64,000 nt of DNA from Chitinophagales bacterium (GCA_020635975.1 JACJYT010000003.1:62001-126000); one strand, 5' to 3'; numbered from the stretch's first letter, positions 37,113 through 45,275 are shown. The notes: generated by a model from the letters alone, not told the origin. A program made the numbers and translations.

Positions 37113-37364
37113 ATGAAGAAATTAGGAAGTATCCTCTTAGTCGTAGTTATGTTGCAAGCTTGTAAGTCGAGTGCTGTAGTAAGCGAATCTACAAGTAAAA
37201 ATAGTGTTCAAGAAAATACAAGCATGCAGGAAGAAAGCCCGCAAATGGAAGAGGAGGCAGTAAAGGAACCAAGTGTGAGCCCTGCGTCTAAAGTATTAAC
37301 ACCAGTAGATAAAACTAAAATGCAAGCAATTCCCGTAAAAAAAGTTGAAACTAAGACTAATTAA
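37113..37364 (+). CDS. Small acidic lipoprotein, family unknown
   Basis: This 83-residue protein has signal MKKLGSILLVVVMLQAC and lipobox LQAC (Cys17). The mature part is low-complexity, rich in Ser, Glu, Lys and Val, with no recognisable domain. It begins 3 bases after the DUF4139 gene and is probably co-transcribed with it, so it may be a partner at the outer membrane. It could be a linker lipoprotein only. Confidence 0.6.
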   Translation: MKKLGSILLVVVMLQACKSSAVVSESTSKNSVQENTSMQEESPQMEEEAVKEPSVSPASKVLTPVDKTKMQAIPVKKVETKTN

Positions 37365-37377
37365 CAAAAATTATTTT

Positions 37378-37385
37378 TAAATTTG
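37378..37385 (+). promoter_or_regulatory. Candidate -7 box of tRNA-Arg
   Basis: TAAATTTG is a perfect TAnnTTTG, 36 bases before the tRNA. It is followed at 37390-37417 by an almost perfect hairpin (CCCTTAAAATACT, loop CAA, AGTATTTAAGGG) immediately before the mature 5' end. Confidence 0.5.
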
Positions 37386-37421
37386 CACTCCCTTAAAATA
37401 CTCAAAGTATTTAAGGGTAAA

Positions 37422-37495
37422 GGTCCGCTAGCTCAGCTGGATAGAGCAACTGCCTTCTAAGCAGTAGGTCTTAGGTTCGAATCCTAAGCGGATCA
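37422..37495 (+). tRNA. tRNA-Arg (anticodon TCT)
   Basis: The 74-nt cloverleaf can be drawn by eye. The acceptor stem GGTCCGC pairs with GCGGATC (one G-T), with discriminator A. The D arm is GCTCAGCTGGATAGAGC. The anticodon stem ACTGC/GCAGT holds the loop CTTCTAA, so the anticodon is TCT, reading AGA. The T arm is TTAGG, loop TTCGAAT, CCTAA. The 3' CCA is not encoded. It lies between the small lipoprotein gene and a strong terminator. Confidence 0.97.
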
Positions 37496-37505
37496 CTAAG
37501 AGAGT

Positions 37506-37538
37506 AAATCCTCTTCACGATGTGAAGAGGATTTTTTA
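37506..37538 (+). terminator. Rho-independent terminator of tRNA-Arg
   Basis: The stem ATCCTCTTCAC/GTGAAGAGGAT is followed by a T run (ATTTTTTATTT). It starts 11 bases after the tRNA. Its T-rich tail is the first arm of the inverted repeat 37531-37587. Confidence 0.9.
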
Positions 37539-37587
37539 TTTCCAGAATTCACCAAGCTCGCTTGAGTGAATTCTGGAAATAAAAAAT
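37531..37587. repeat. 22-bp perfect inverted repeat downstream of tRNA-Arg
   Basis: Bases 37531-37552 and 37566-37587 are exact reverse complements (core TTTCCAGAATTCAC), separated by 13 bases. The first arm is the tail of the tRNA terminator; the second opens the tandem repeat. Confidence 0.9.
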
Positions 37588-37657
37588 ACTTGGCTTCCTA
37601 AGCCAAGAGGATTGACTTTCGGAATTCGGAGAACTTAGGATCATGCAATAATCCTTT
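37556..37657. repeat. Tandem 102-bp repeat, copy 1
   Basis: The unit starts GCTCGCTTGAGTGAATTC and contains the hairpin CTTGGCTT-CCT-AAGCCAAG. On the minus strand that hairpin is followed by a T run like a terminator. The copy at 37658-37759 matches over most of the unit, with a few differences in its last 50 bases. Confidence 0.88.
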
Positions 37658-37759
37658 GCTCGCTTGAGTGAATTCTGGAAATAAAAAATACTTGGCTTCC
37701 TAAGCCAAGAGGATAGACTTTTGCAATTCGGAGAACTTAGGATCATACAGTCATCCTAT
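37658..37759. repeat. Tandem 102-bp repeat, copy 2
   Basis: This is the second copy of the unit at 37556-37657, with the same CTTGGCTT/AAGCCAAG hairpin and the same start. The rest of the gap up to 37933 holds AT-rich sequence with a weak hairpin near 37811-37834 (AAAACTAT/ATAGTTTT) and no recognisable gene. Confidence 0.88.
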
Positions 37760-37913
37760 TTATAAAATACAATTCTAATATTAAAACTATTTAGTTGAAT
37801 TTACATAAAGAAAACTATTAATTTATAGTTTTTTATTAACTTTAGTGGGCTTAAATTAAGTAGATGCCTTCTATGCATAACATAGCCTTTTAGGTATTGG
37901 ATAGACCCAAAGC

Positions 37914-39456
37914 ACAACAAAAATTAAAAATTAGTGAATAGAGTTCTAGTCATATTATTAATTTTTTCTCCTTATTTTCTTCGGAGTCAAACTTTTAATA
38001 GATCTTTTGACTTTGATGGCTATATTGATGAGGTGGCCTCTGTAATAGTGACAGATAGTTTCTATTATTTTGTTGGAGGGTCTCTTTTGGAGAACTCATC
38101 TGACTATATAGTTGAGCTAACTGCTTTTCAATTGTCTAAAACTGGAGATTTGATGGATACGTTTAAGCTTAGAAATGACTCATTAAGATTTGGTTTTCTT
38201 TACAACAGTGATAATCTAATTATAGATGGCTTAGGACAAATAGTAATAGTATCCTTTTATATCAGTACTTCTAATTATGATGGGGCTTTATTTTCACTTG
38301 ATGGTGATTTAGATTTAGTTTCCTTAGTAAATTATCCTTCGGATAGTGCGGAGGTGTTTGCATCTATTATGAATTTGGGTAATAATAATATTATAGTTGG
38401 TCAAACCAATTCTTTTGGCTTTGGTCAAGCGGATTACTATGTAGCAAAGGTAGATCAGGATGGAATAATACTCTCTGATACTAGTTTTGGTGGTACCGAG
38501 TTTGAACAAATAGGAAATGCGGTTCAAATTGGCCCAGATCGATTTATTTTATGCGGGCAAACGGCATCTTATGCAGGAGTAAGAGAGTTCTATGGTGTAC
38601 CTGCTGCAAATGCTCATTTTATGTGTATTGACACTAATTTTAATTTGGTTTGGGAAAATGTTTTATATACCGATGGAATAGATTGGGCTCCTATGGTGAA
38701 GGAGAATGGGTATTTTTATTATTTGATAGAATATCCTGTTGGTATAGAATTAAGAGATTATTATGAACTTATCATCGGACAATTGGATATCCACAATGGA
38801 GACCTATTGTGGCAAGATACAGTTAAAATTGAAGACAAAATTGGCCTTCCTGGATTTATTGAGAATGTTAATGACGATGGTTTTATCATTATGTGTGATG
38901 TTTATAAGACTGGATATCCTGAAAGGCTGGCAAAATTAATTCGATATGATACTTATGGCAATTTAATGTGGGAACGAACTTATTACTCTGGTAATATAAG
39001 TGGCAGCCTAGCAGCTTGTATGGCCGTGGATTCAGATGGATCATTTATTTTCGGAGGGACAATAGTTAACCTTGAAACCCAAAGCCAGGATGCTTGGTTT
39101 TTAAAACTTAACCCAGATGGCTGCTTAGATAGTGCGGATTGCGGTTTGGTTTCGGGAGTTATTGATCTAAGTCCAGCATTAAGCACCTTTGGTATCCATG
39201 TTTACCCCAATCCAGCAAGTCAAGAGGCTTATATTAGTGTAGCGAATACTGCTGCCTATAAAAATGAAGATTTAGTTTTAAATATCTATGATTTAAAAGG
39301 TAACTTAGTTTATACTGCAAGCCAAAAGTTAAGCGGACAATTACCTGAGTTTAGGATGGATGTAAGAAGTTTTTCTTCAGGTAGCTATTTAGTACAAACT
39401 TGTGTGTTGGGTAAGGAGTGTGGGAGTGTTAAATTGGTGATAGAATAAATTCTAAT
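37914..39456 (+). repeat. Long direct repeat, copy 1 (surface-protein duplication)
   Basis: This copy and 39636-41178 are tandem copies offset by 1722 bases, each running from the leader ACAACAAAAATTAAAAATTA through the whole coding region to GATAGAATAAATTCTA. The last part (from 38931) is almost identical to its partner; the upstream part is clearly more diverged. Confidence 0.9.
37934..39448 (+). CDS. Secreted protein with T9SS type A sorting domain (tandem paralog 1)
   Basis: This 504-residue protein starts at GTG 37934, which opens a signal peptide (MNRVLVILLIFSPYFLRS). The body (about 25-410) consists of repeated blade-like segments (YVAKVDQDGIILSDTSFGG, LIRYDTYGNLMWERTYYSG, WFLKLNPDGCL) resembling a beta-propeller of delta-60-type repeats. 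It ends in a type A sorting domain from about residue 422 (VYPNPASQEAYISV, LNIYDLKGNLVY, FSSGSYLVQTC). It should be exported by the T9SS and attached to the surface or released. It is a paralog of 39656-41170. Its GTG overlaps the TAG of an in-frame fragment. Confidence 0.85.
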   Translation: MNRVLVILLIFSPYFLRSQTFNRSFDFDGYIDEVASVIVTDSFYYFVGGSLLENSSDYIVELTAFQLSKTGDLMDTFKLRNDSLRFGFLYNSDNLIIDGLGQIVIVSFYISTSNYDGALFSLDGDLDLVSLVNYPSDSAEVFASIMNLGNNNIIVGQTNSFGFGQADYYVAKVDQDGIILSDTSFGGTEFEQIGNAVQIGPDRFILCGQTASYAGVREFYGVPAANAHFMCIDTNFNLVWENVLYTDGIDWAPMVKENGYFYYLIEYPVGIELRDYYELIIGQLDIHNGDLLWQDTVKIEDKIGLPGFIENVNDDGFIIMCDVYKTGYPERLAKLIRYDTYGNLMWERTYYSGNISGSLAACMAVDSDGSFIFGGTIVNLETQSQDAWFLKLNPDGCLDSADCGLVSGVIDLSPALSTFGIHVYPNPASQEAYISVANTAAYKNEDLVLNIYDLKGNLVYTASQKLSGQLPEFRMDVRSFSSGSYLVQTCVLGKECGSVKLVIE

Positions 39457-39545
39457 TTAAAAGCACCCTAAGCTTCATTGGATAATAGTAAGTATATTGA
39501 AGATATGTTAGGTGAAAATTGTGTCTATTTTGAATTTCTAAATGA

Positions 39546-39656
39546 ACACCATTCAGTGTAGATGTAAGTTTATGGCAAAGTGGATTTTATAGTATTGTAA
39601 TTGAAGACACTGAAGGAAAAATAATCTTTCAGAGTACAACAAAAATTAAAAATTAG
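39546..39656 (+). pseudogene. Remnant of a T9SS sorting domain
   Basis: After an in-frame TGA (39543-39545) the frame reads TPFSVDVSLWQSGFYSIVIE and then DTEGKIIFQSTTKIKN to a TAG at 39654-39656. It matches the last 35 or so residues of a type A sorting domain (hydrophobic-D-V-S-xxx-S-G-x-Y). No start or upstream domain remains. The TAG overlaps the next GTG start. The final TTKIKN and TAG recur just before the first paralog at 37914-37934, which also lacks the rest. Confidence 0.65.
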
Positions 39657-41178
39657 TGAATAAAGTTCTAATCATATTATTAATTTTTTCTCCTTATTTT
39701 GTTCGGAGTCAAACTTTTAATAGATTTTTTGACTTTGATGGCTATATCGATGAGGTCGCCTCTGTGATAGTAACAGATAGTTTCTATTATTTTGTTGGAG
39801 GATCTCTATTACAAAATTCATCTGACTACATAGTTGAGCTAACTGCTTTTCAATTGTCAAAAACCGGAGACTTGATTGACACGCTTAAGCTTAGAAATGA
39901 TTCTTTAAGGATTAGTTTGCTTTATAATAGTGATAATCTAATTATAGACGGCTTGGGACAAATAGTAATAGCGGCATTTTACATCAATGATTCCGATTAT
40001 GATGGAGCTTTAATTTCACTAGACGGTGATTTAGATCTAGTTTCCATAGTAAATTATCCTTTGGATAGTACGGAGGTTTTTGCATCTATTATGAATTTGG
40101 GTAACAATAATATTATAGTTGGCCAAACCAATTCTTTTGGCTTTGGTCAAGCGGATTACTATGTTGCAAAGGTTGATCAGGATGGTATAATACTCTCTGA
40201 TACTAGTTTCGGAGGCACCGAGTACGAACAAATAGGAAACGCTGTTCAAATTGGCCCAGAGCGATTTATTCTATGCGGACAAACGGCATCTTATGCAGGA
40301 GTAAGAGAGTTCTATGGTGTACCTGCTGCTAATGCTCATTTTATGTGTATAGACACCAATTTTAATGTGATTTGGGAAAAAGTACTTTATACCGATGGAG
40401 TGGATTGGGCTCCTATGGTGAAGGAGAATGGATATTTTTATTATAGGATGGAATATCCTGTTGGTATTGAGTTTCGAGACTATCTTGAACGCATTTTTGG
40501 ACAATTAGATCTTAATACTGGAGACTTATTATGGCAAGATACTCTTAAGATTGATGATGAAATAGAAAATTCGGGCTATATTCAAAATGTTAATGATGAT
40601 GGTTTTGTCATCATGTGTGATGTGCACAAGAATGGTTACCCTGAAAATCTAGCAAAATTAATTCGATATGATACTTATGGCAATTTAATGTGGGAACGAA
40701 CTTATTACTCTGGTAATATAAGTGGCAGCCTAGCAGCTTGTATGGCCGTGGATTCAGATGGATCATTTATTTTCGGAGGGACAATAGCTAACCTCGAAAC
40801 CCAAAGCCAGGATGCTTGGTTTTTAAAACTTAACCCAGATGGCTGCTTAGATAGTGCGGATTGCGGTTTGGTTTCGGGAGTTATTGATCTAAGTCCAGCA
40901 TTAAGCACCTTTGGTATCCATGTTTACCCCAATCCAGCAAGTCAAGAGGCTTATATTAGTGTAGCGAATACTGCTGCCTATAAAAACGAAGATTTAGTTT
41001 TAAATATCTATGATTTAAAAGGTAACTTAGTTTATACTGCAAGCCAAAAGTTAAGCGGACAATTACCTGAGTTTAGGATGGATGTAAGAAGTTTTTCTTC
41101 AGGTAGCTATTTAGTGCAAACTTGTGTGTTGGGTAAGGAGTGTGGGAGTGCTAAATTGGTGATAGAATAAATTCTATT
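39636..41178 (+). repeat. Long direct repeat, copy 2 (surface-protein duplication)
   Basis: This is the partner of 37914-39456. The end of the coding region and 8-10 bases after the stop match; then the copies diverge before the next gene at 41194. Confidence 0.9.
39656..41170 (+). CDS. Secreted protein with T9SS type A sorting domain (tandem paralog 2)
   Basis: This 504-residue protein has exactly the same length as its tandem neighbour and also starts with GTG (MNKVLIILLIFSPYFVRS, a signal peptide). The residues up to about 330 differ at scattered sites (for example SFYISTSNYD versus AFYINDSDYD). From LIRYDTYGNLMWERTYYSG to the end only two amino-acid differences are visible (TIVNL/TIANL and GSVKL/GSAKL). 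It has the same repeat body and type A sorting domain. The sharp change in similarity suggests gene conversion. Confidence 0.85.
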   Translation: MNKVLIILLIFSPYFVRSQTFNRFFDFDGYIDEVASVIVTDSFYYFVGGSLLQNSSDYIVELTAFQLSKTGDLIDTLKLRNDSLRISLLYNSDNLIIDGLGQIVIAAFYINDSDYDGALISLDGDLDLVSIVNYPLDSTEVFASIMNLGNNNIIVGQTNSFGFGQADYYVAKVDQDGIILSDTSFGGTEYEQIGNAVQIGPERFILCGQTASYAGVREFYGVPAANAHFMCIDTNFNVIWEKVLYTDGVDWAPMVKENGYFYYRMEYPVGIEFRDYLERIFGQLDLNTGDLLWQDTLKIDDEIENSGYIQNVNDDGFVIMCDVHKNGYPENLAKLIRYDTYGNLMWERTYYSGNISGSLAACMAVDSDGSFIFGGTIANLETQSQDAWFLKLNPDGCLDSADCGLVSGVIDLSPALSTFGIHVYPNPASQEAYISVANTAAYKNEDLVLNIYDLKGNLVYTASQKLSGQLPEFRMDVRSFSSGSYLVQTCVLGKECGSAKLVIE

Positions 41179-41193
41179 TTAAATCTCTAAATC

Positions 41194-42588
41194 ATGAAAT
41201 ATAAATTCCTATTCTTGTTCCTATGTTTTGTTTTTATTTCCTTCGGGCAAAATTGGTTGCCAATAGACACTGCTAAGGATTATAATTTTACTATTGGCGA
41301 TGGCGAGCTAATTATGAGAACTATATCCACAGAAAAGAGTAATGATACTATCTTCTTTGAAACCGTATTAGATTCTTGCTATAGCTGCTCTTATTCGTCT
41401 TACCCAGATACTTTTTTATTGAAACAGCCTGATTTTTTAGGTTTTTACATGTTAAATAGTTTTGATACTAGCTACAGCTTTTATGGTAGAGATACCTTCA
41501 CTATAAAAACAAATGCGAGTCTGGGCGCTTCATGGGCTTATGGCAGTGGTAGAACAGCTACTGTTATAGGAGAAGGCGTGCAAAGTTTTGATGCCCAGGT
41601 AGATTCTATAAAAACTATTTGGCTTGGTGGCGGGGACACCTTAGTGCTTGCTAAAGAACACGGACTTGTTCGTTTTCCTTGTCTTTGGAGAAACAAATTG
41701 TATCAACAGATTGGGATAGAAGAAATTTATGGAGCACAAGATTTAAGTTTTTGGGATATTTACAATTTTGAACCTGGGGACATATTGCAGTATCGATATA
41801 GGAGATCTGTTGACAATGAAGTTTATTTAACCTTTCGTAAAGTAGAAATCTTATTTAAAGAACAAGGACTTGATTATCTCGGCTACTACGTATTTGTTCA
41901 ATCCAATTATAATCAAACAGCACTCACGCCATACATGGATACCGTAATTTTTAATTTTAAAGATTTATCGAATCTTCGTATTGGGTCAGGCATAACAGAT
42001 ACAGTAAACTTACCTTTTGTTAATTCCTATAATAAGGCTTATGTAAGTTCATTCTATTCATATGATGTGGATAATAGTGCAGTTAAAACTCTTGAGAGCA
42101 ATCCGAGATACTCATCTGAACTGTTAGCAACGTACTATGTTCAAGAATTAGGAGATTCTCTTTGTGTTACGGATAATATTCATTTTAGATTTAAAGCAGA
42201 ATATAAAGCGGGTTTGGGACAAACAAGTTTTCAAAAATGGTATCTGGATAGTGGAAATACTAATCAACTTATTGGTTATTATAAAGGAATAGATACTGTT
42301 GGTACTATATATCCTGATGAATTTTACGTAGGAATTAATGATGGTCCAAACATTAACGAAATGATCAAGTTTTATCCCAACCCTATTCAAGATAATTTAT
42401 GGATAGAAGTCTTTAATAATGATGAACTTTTGATTGAATTTAGAAATGTTTTTGGACAAATTATTTGGAGTCGAGAAATAGAAGAAAGTGCCCAAGTGGA
42501 TTTAAGCAATCTTCCAAAAGGCATTTATTTTCTTCAGGCTTGTACTCAGGGATATTCATGTGCAAGTGCAAAGTTGATCAAAAATTAG
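41194..42588 (+). CDS. Secreted protein with T9SS type A sorting domain, family unknown
   Basis: This 464-residue protein has signal peptide MKYKFLFLFLCFVFISFG. The body is Tyr, Asp and Ser rich with no domain I recognise. It has a pair of Cys motifs (SCYSCSYSS near residue 62) that could form a disulfide. The C-terminal sorting domain (about 395-464) reads IKFYPNPIQDNLWIEVFNN, FRNVFGQIIWSREI and LPKGIYFLQACTQG, ending KLIKN. It begins 23 bases after the paralog pair and is co-directional, so all three may be co-expressed. Confidence 0.8.
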   Translation: MKYKFLFLFLCFVFISFGQNWLPIDTAKDYNFTIGDGELIMRTISTEKSNDTIFFETVLDSCYSCSYSSYPDTFLLKQPDFLGFYMLNSFDTSYSFYGRDTFTIKTNASLGASWAYGSGRTATVIGEGVQSFDAQVDSIKTIWLGGGDTLVLAKEHGLVRFPCLWRNKLYQQIGIEEIYGAQDLSFWDIYNFEPGDILQYRYRRSVDNEVYLTFRKVEILFKEQGLDYLGYYVFVQSNYNQTALTPYMDTVIFNFKDLSNLRIGSGITDTVNLPFVNSYNKAYVSSFYSYDVDNSAVKTLESNPRYSSELLATYYVQELGDSLCVTDNIHFRFKAEYKAGLGQTSFQKWYLDSGNTNQLIGYYKGIDTVGTIYPDEFYVGINDGPNINEMIKFYPNPIQDNLWIEVFNNDELLIEFRNVFGQIIWSREIEESAQVDLSNLPKGIYFLQACTQGYSCASAKLIKN

Positions 42589-42595
42589 TAAAACC

Positions 42596-42630
42596 AAGCT
42601 GACAGGTTCCAGAACCTATCAGCTTGATTT
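42596..42630 (+). terminator. Probable terminator after the 41194 gene
   Basis: The 13-bp arms AAGCTGACAGGTT and AACCTATCAGCTT pair with one mismatch around a CCAG loop. The following TTGATTTAATT is only moderately T-rich, so termination efficiency is uncertain. Confidence 0.55.
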
Positions 42631-42716
42631 AATTAAAAAGAAGGAGTTAGAGTTGGGCAATCAATTGGAACAAATACACCCTTCTCTGTGTTCTATTCTC
42701 TACAAAAGGAATACAC

Positions 42717-43163
42717 ATGCTAACTTGGAACGATGTAATGCATCTTACTATGCGAGGAAACCTCCAACCTGATAAAAGAGTAGAAAAAACTATAGAAGAA
42801 TGGCAGGCAATGCTAAGTCCAGAACAGTTTAGAATAACTCGCCAAAAGGGTACGGAAAGACCTGGCTCGGGCGAATATTGCCACAGTCACGAAGCGGGTA
42901 AATATGCTTGTATTTGCTGCGATACGCCCTTATTCGATTCTAGTATTAAGTTTGAATCAGGTACAGGTTGGCCCAGCTTCACCCAAGCCGTAAAAGATAA
43001 TGCCATCAAGTATGAAAAAGATACTAACTTTGGTATGATACGAGTGGAAGTAATGTGTAATACTTGCGATGCCCATCTTGGTCATGTTTTCCCGGATGGT
43101 CCGCCGCCTAGTGGTTTGCGTTACTGCGTAAATTCGGAATCGATAAAACTTATAAAAGAATAA
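42717..43163 (+). CDS. msrB: Peptide-methionine (R)-S-oxide reductase MsrB
   Basis: This 148-residue enzyme reduces the R form of methionine sulfoxide in oxidised proteins. Zinc cysteines are in CICCDTPLFD (Cys65, Cys68) and CNTCDAHLGHVF (Cys114, Cys117). The catalytic Cys137 is in RYCVNS, with the substrate motif SGTGWPSF. There is no signal peptide, so it is cytoplasmic. It is one base before msrA, and selO follows 8 bases later, so the three form a redox-repair operon. Confidence 0.96.
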   Translation: MLTWNDVMHLTMRGNLQPDKRVEKTIEEWQAMLSPEQFRITRQKGTERPGSGEYCHSHEAGKYACICCDTPLFDSSIKFESGTGWPSFTQAVKDNAIKYEKDTNFGMIRVEVMCNTCDAHLGHVFPDGPPPSGLRYCVNSESIKLIKE

Positions 43164-43164
43164 A

Positions 43165-43698
43165 ATGAGCTTAGAAATAGCAACAATAGGTGGTGGTTGT
43201 TTTTGGTGTATAGAAGCCTTAATGCAACAATTAGAAGGAGTAGAAAAGGTAGTTTCTGGCTATGCTGGTGGAAGCGTGCCAGGCAAGCCAACTTATCGTG
43301 AAGTTTGCTCCGGACTTACCGGACATGCAGAAGTAACCCAAGTGAGTTTTGATCCAGCTAAACTTTCTTATGAAGATTTACTCATGATATTTATGACAAG
43401 TCACGACCCTACAACACTTAATCGTCAAGGGGCCGATGTGGGAACCCAATATCGCTCTATTATTATGTATCATAGCGAGGAGCAAAAAGCCACGGCAGAA
43501 AAAGTATTGGCTAAACTTGCGTCCTATTATAGCGATAAAATTGTTACTTCTGTGGAAGCTTTAACTACTTTCTACGAAGCGGAAGAAGAACATCAAAATT
43601 ATTATAACGATCATCCAGAAGCGGGATTCTGCAAGGCAGTAATTGAACCAAAGGTGAGTAAATTGCGTCAGAAATACCAAGATCGCTTAAAGTCTTAA
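43165..43698 (+). CDS. msrA: Peptide-methionine (S)-S-oxide reductase MsrA
   Basis: This 177-residue enzyme reduces the S form of methionine sulfoxide. The catalytic Cys12 is in GGGCFWCIEA. The typical segments KVVSGYAGG, HAEVTQVSFDP, SHDPTTLNRQGADVGTQYRS and EEEHQNYYNDHPE are present. There is no fused MsrB, because msrB is the separate gene upstream. It is cytoplasmic and translationally close to msrB. Confidence 0.97.
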   Translation: MSLEIATIGGGCFWCIEALMQQLEGVEKVVSGYAGGSVPGKPTYREVCSGLTGHAEVTQVSFDPAKLSYEDLLMIFMTSHDPTTLNRQGADVGTQYRSIIMYHSEEQKATAEKVLAKLASYYSDKIVTSVEALTTFYEAEEEHQNYYNDHPEAGFCKAVIEPKVSKLRQKYQDRLKS

Positions 43699-43706
43699 AA
43701 GATAAG

Positions 43707-45275
43707 GTGCCAAAAATTGAAGACATAGTATTTAGAAATTCCTTTGTTGAGGAACTAGCAGGAGATGAGGAGCTTAAAAACTATCCGCGACAGGTTTATA
43801 ATGCATGTTATTCGCGAGTAGATACTAGAATTAGTTCTCATCCTAGCTTGCTTATTTACTCCAAAGATTTGGCGAAAGAATTAGCTATTGCTAATCCAGA
43901 ATCGAAGACTTTCTTAGATATTTTTAGTGGAAATGCGAAAGCTAAAAATTCTTTTCCTTATGCTATGTGTTATGGCGGACACCAGTTCGGACATTGGGCA
44001 GGGCAACTGGGAGATGGAAGGGCGATAAATCTTGGAGAATTAATTTCTAACAATAAAGCATATAGCCTGCAATTAAAAGGTGCAGGATCTACCCCTTACT
44101 CTCGCTCTGCAGATGGCTTAGCCGTTTTGAGATCTTCACTACGCGAGTTTCTGTGTAGTGAGGCCATGCATTATTTAGGCGTTCCAACAACACGGGCTCT
44201 TTCTTTAGCTATAACTGGCGATCAAGTACTTAGAGATATGCTTTATGATGGCAACCCCGCCCATGAAGCAGGGGCTGTAGTGTGTAGAGTAGCCCCAAGT
44301 TTTATTCGCTTCGGAAATTTTGAAATTCTTAGCGCTCGAAAGGATTATAGCAATCTAAAAAGCTTATGCGATTATACCATCAAGCATTTCTTTCCCGAGC
44401 TAGGAGAAGCATCCAAAAAAACTTATTTAGCCTTTTTTGAAGAAGTGGCGAAACGCACAGCAGACATGATAGTGCATTGGCAAAGAGTGGGCTTTGTACA
44501 TGGCGTAATGAATACCGATAACATGTCGATTTTAGGCTTAAGCATCGATTACGGTCCCTACGGCTGGCTCGAAGATTTTGACTTAGAATGGACACCCAAT
44601 ACTACAGATAGAGAACACAAACGCTATCGTTTTGGCAATCAAGGAGAAATTGCCTTGTGGAATTTAATCCAATTGGCAAATGCCCTTTATCCGCTAATTG
44701 AGGATGTCGCCGCTCTAGAAGCAATTTTAGACAGATATAGAAGCAACTATGTGCAAGATTATTACAAGATGCAATTAGCCAAATTGGGTATTTACAACTT
44801 GAAAGCAAGTGATCAAGCTTGGATAGAGGCTCTCTTTAGTCTAATGAAGAAGGCAGAACTAGATATGACCATCTTTTATAGAAACTTGGCGAACTTTGAT
44901 GAGAATACTCCCAAGGAACATTTAGTTGAGGTGCAAAAAGCATCTTATTTAAATGCTCCTGATTTAAAAGCATTAGAGGGAGAAATTTTAGAATGGCTAG
45001 AAAGCTACGCCACCCGCCTAAAAGAAGAGAATACCAAGAAAGAAGAACGAAGAAAAAAGATGCACCTTCTCAATCCGAAGTATGTTCTCAGAAACTATAT
45101 GGCGCAAATGGCCATCGATGAGGTGGAAAAAGGCAGTAAGGACTTATTGCTAGAATTGTACCAATTGTTACAGCATCCTTACGACGAACAAGAGGAAATG
45201 GAGAAGTGGTTTGCCCTTCGTCCAGAATGGGCAAAGACCAAGATAGGCTGTTCGCAGCTGTCCTGCAGCTCTTAA
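43707..45275 (+). CDS. selO: Protein adenylyltransferase SelO (YdiU family)
   Basis: This 522-residue pseudokinase-fold enzyme transfers AMP to protein Ser/Thr/Tyr residues. The GTG start at 43707 follows msrA by 8 bases. Family motifs are GGHQFGHWAGQLGDGRAINL, LKGAGSTPYSRSADGLAVLR, VHGVMNTDNMSILGLSIDYG (catalytic/metal) and FDLEWTPN. The C-terminus is CSQLSCSS, matching the redox-active Cys end where animal SelO has selenocysteine. Its stop overlaps the stop of the convergent DUF2007 gene by four bases (TTAA). Confidence 0.96.
   Translation: MPKIEDIVFRNSFVEELAGDEELKNYPRQVYNACYSRVDTRISSHPSLLIYSKDLAKELAIANPESKTFLDIFSGNAKAKNSFPYAMCYGGHQFGHWAGQLGDGRAINLGELISNNKAYSLQLKGAGSTPYSRSADGLAVLRSSLREFLCSEAMHYLGVPTTRALSLAITGDQVLRDMLYDGNPAHEAGAVVCRVAPSFIRFGNFEILSARKDYSNLKSLCDYTIKHFFPELGEASKKTYLAFFEEVAKRTADMIVHWQRVGFVHGVMNTDNMSILGLSIDYGPYGWLEDFDLEWTPNTTDREHKRYRFGNQGEIALWNLIQLANALYPLIEDVAALEAILDRYRSNYVQDYYKMQLAKLGIYNLKASDQAWIEALFSLMKKAELDMTIFYRNLANFDENTPKEHLVEVQKASYLNAPDLKALEGEILEWLESYATRLKEENTKKEERRKKMHLLNPKYVLRNYMAQMAIDEVEKGSKDLLLELYQLLQHPYDEQEEMEKWFALRPEWAKTKIGCSQLSCSS

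Noticed and set aside
37549..37746. Minus-strand 65-residue frame with a repeated SSWLRKPSIFYFQNS sequence
   Set aside because: It is the translation of the two 102-bp direct repeats; the repeated peptide follows from the DNA repeat, and there is no start context or family. Treated as non-coding.
37531..37759. Possible CRISPR array
   Set aside because: Only two near-full direct copies of a 102-bp unit with internal hairpins, with no short repeats, variable spacers or cas genes.
45240..45275. Selenocysteine at the end of SelO
   Set aside because: The C-terminal CSQLSCSS is encoded with Cys codons and a normal TAA stop; there is no in-frame TGA.
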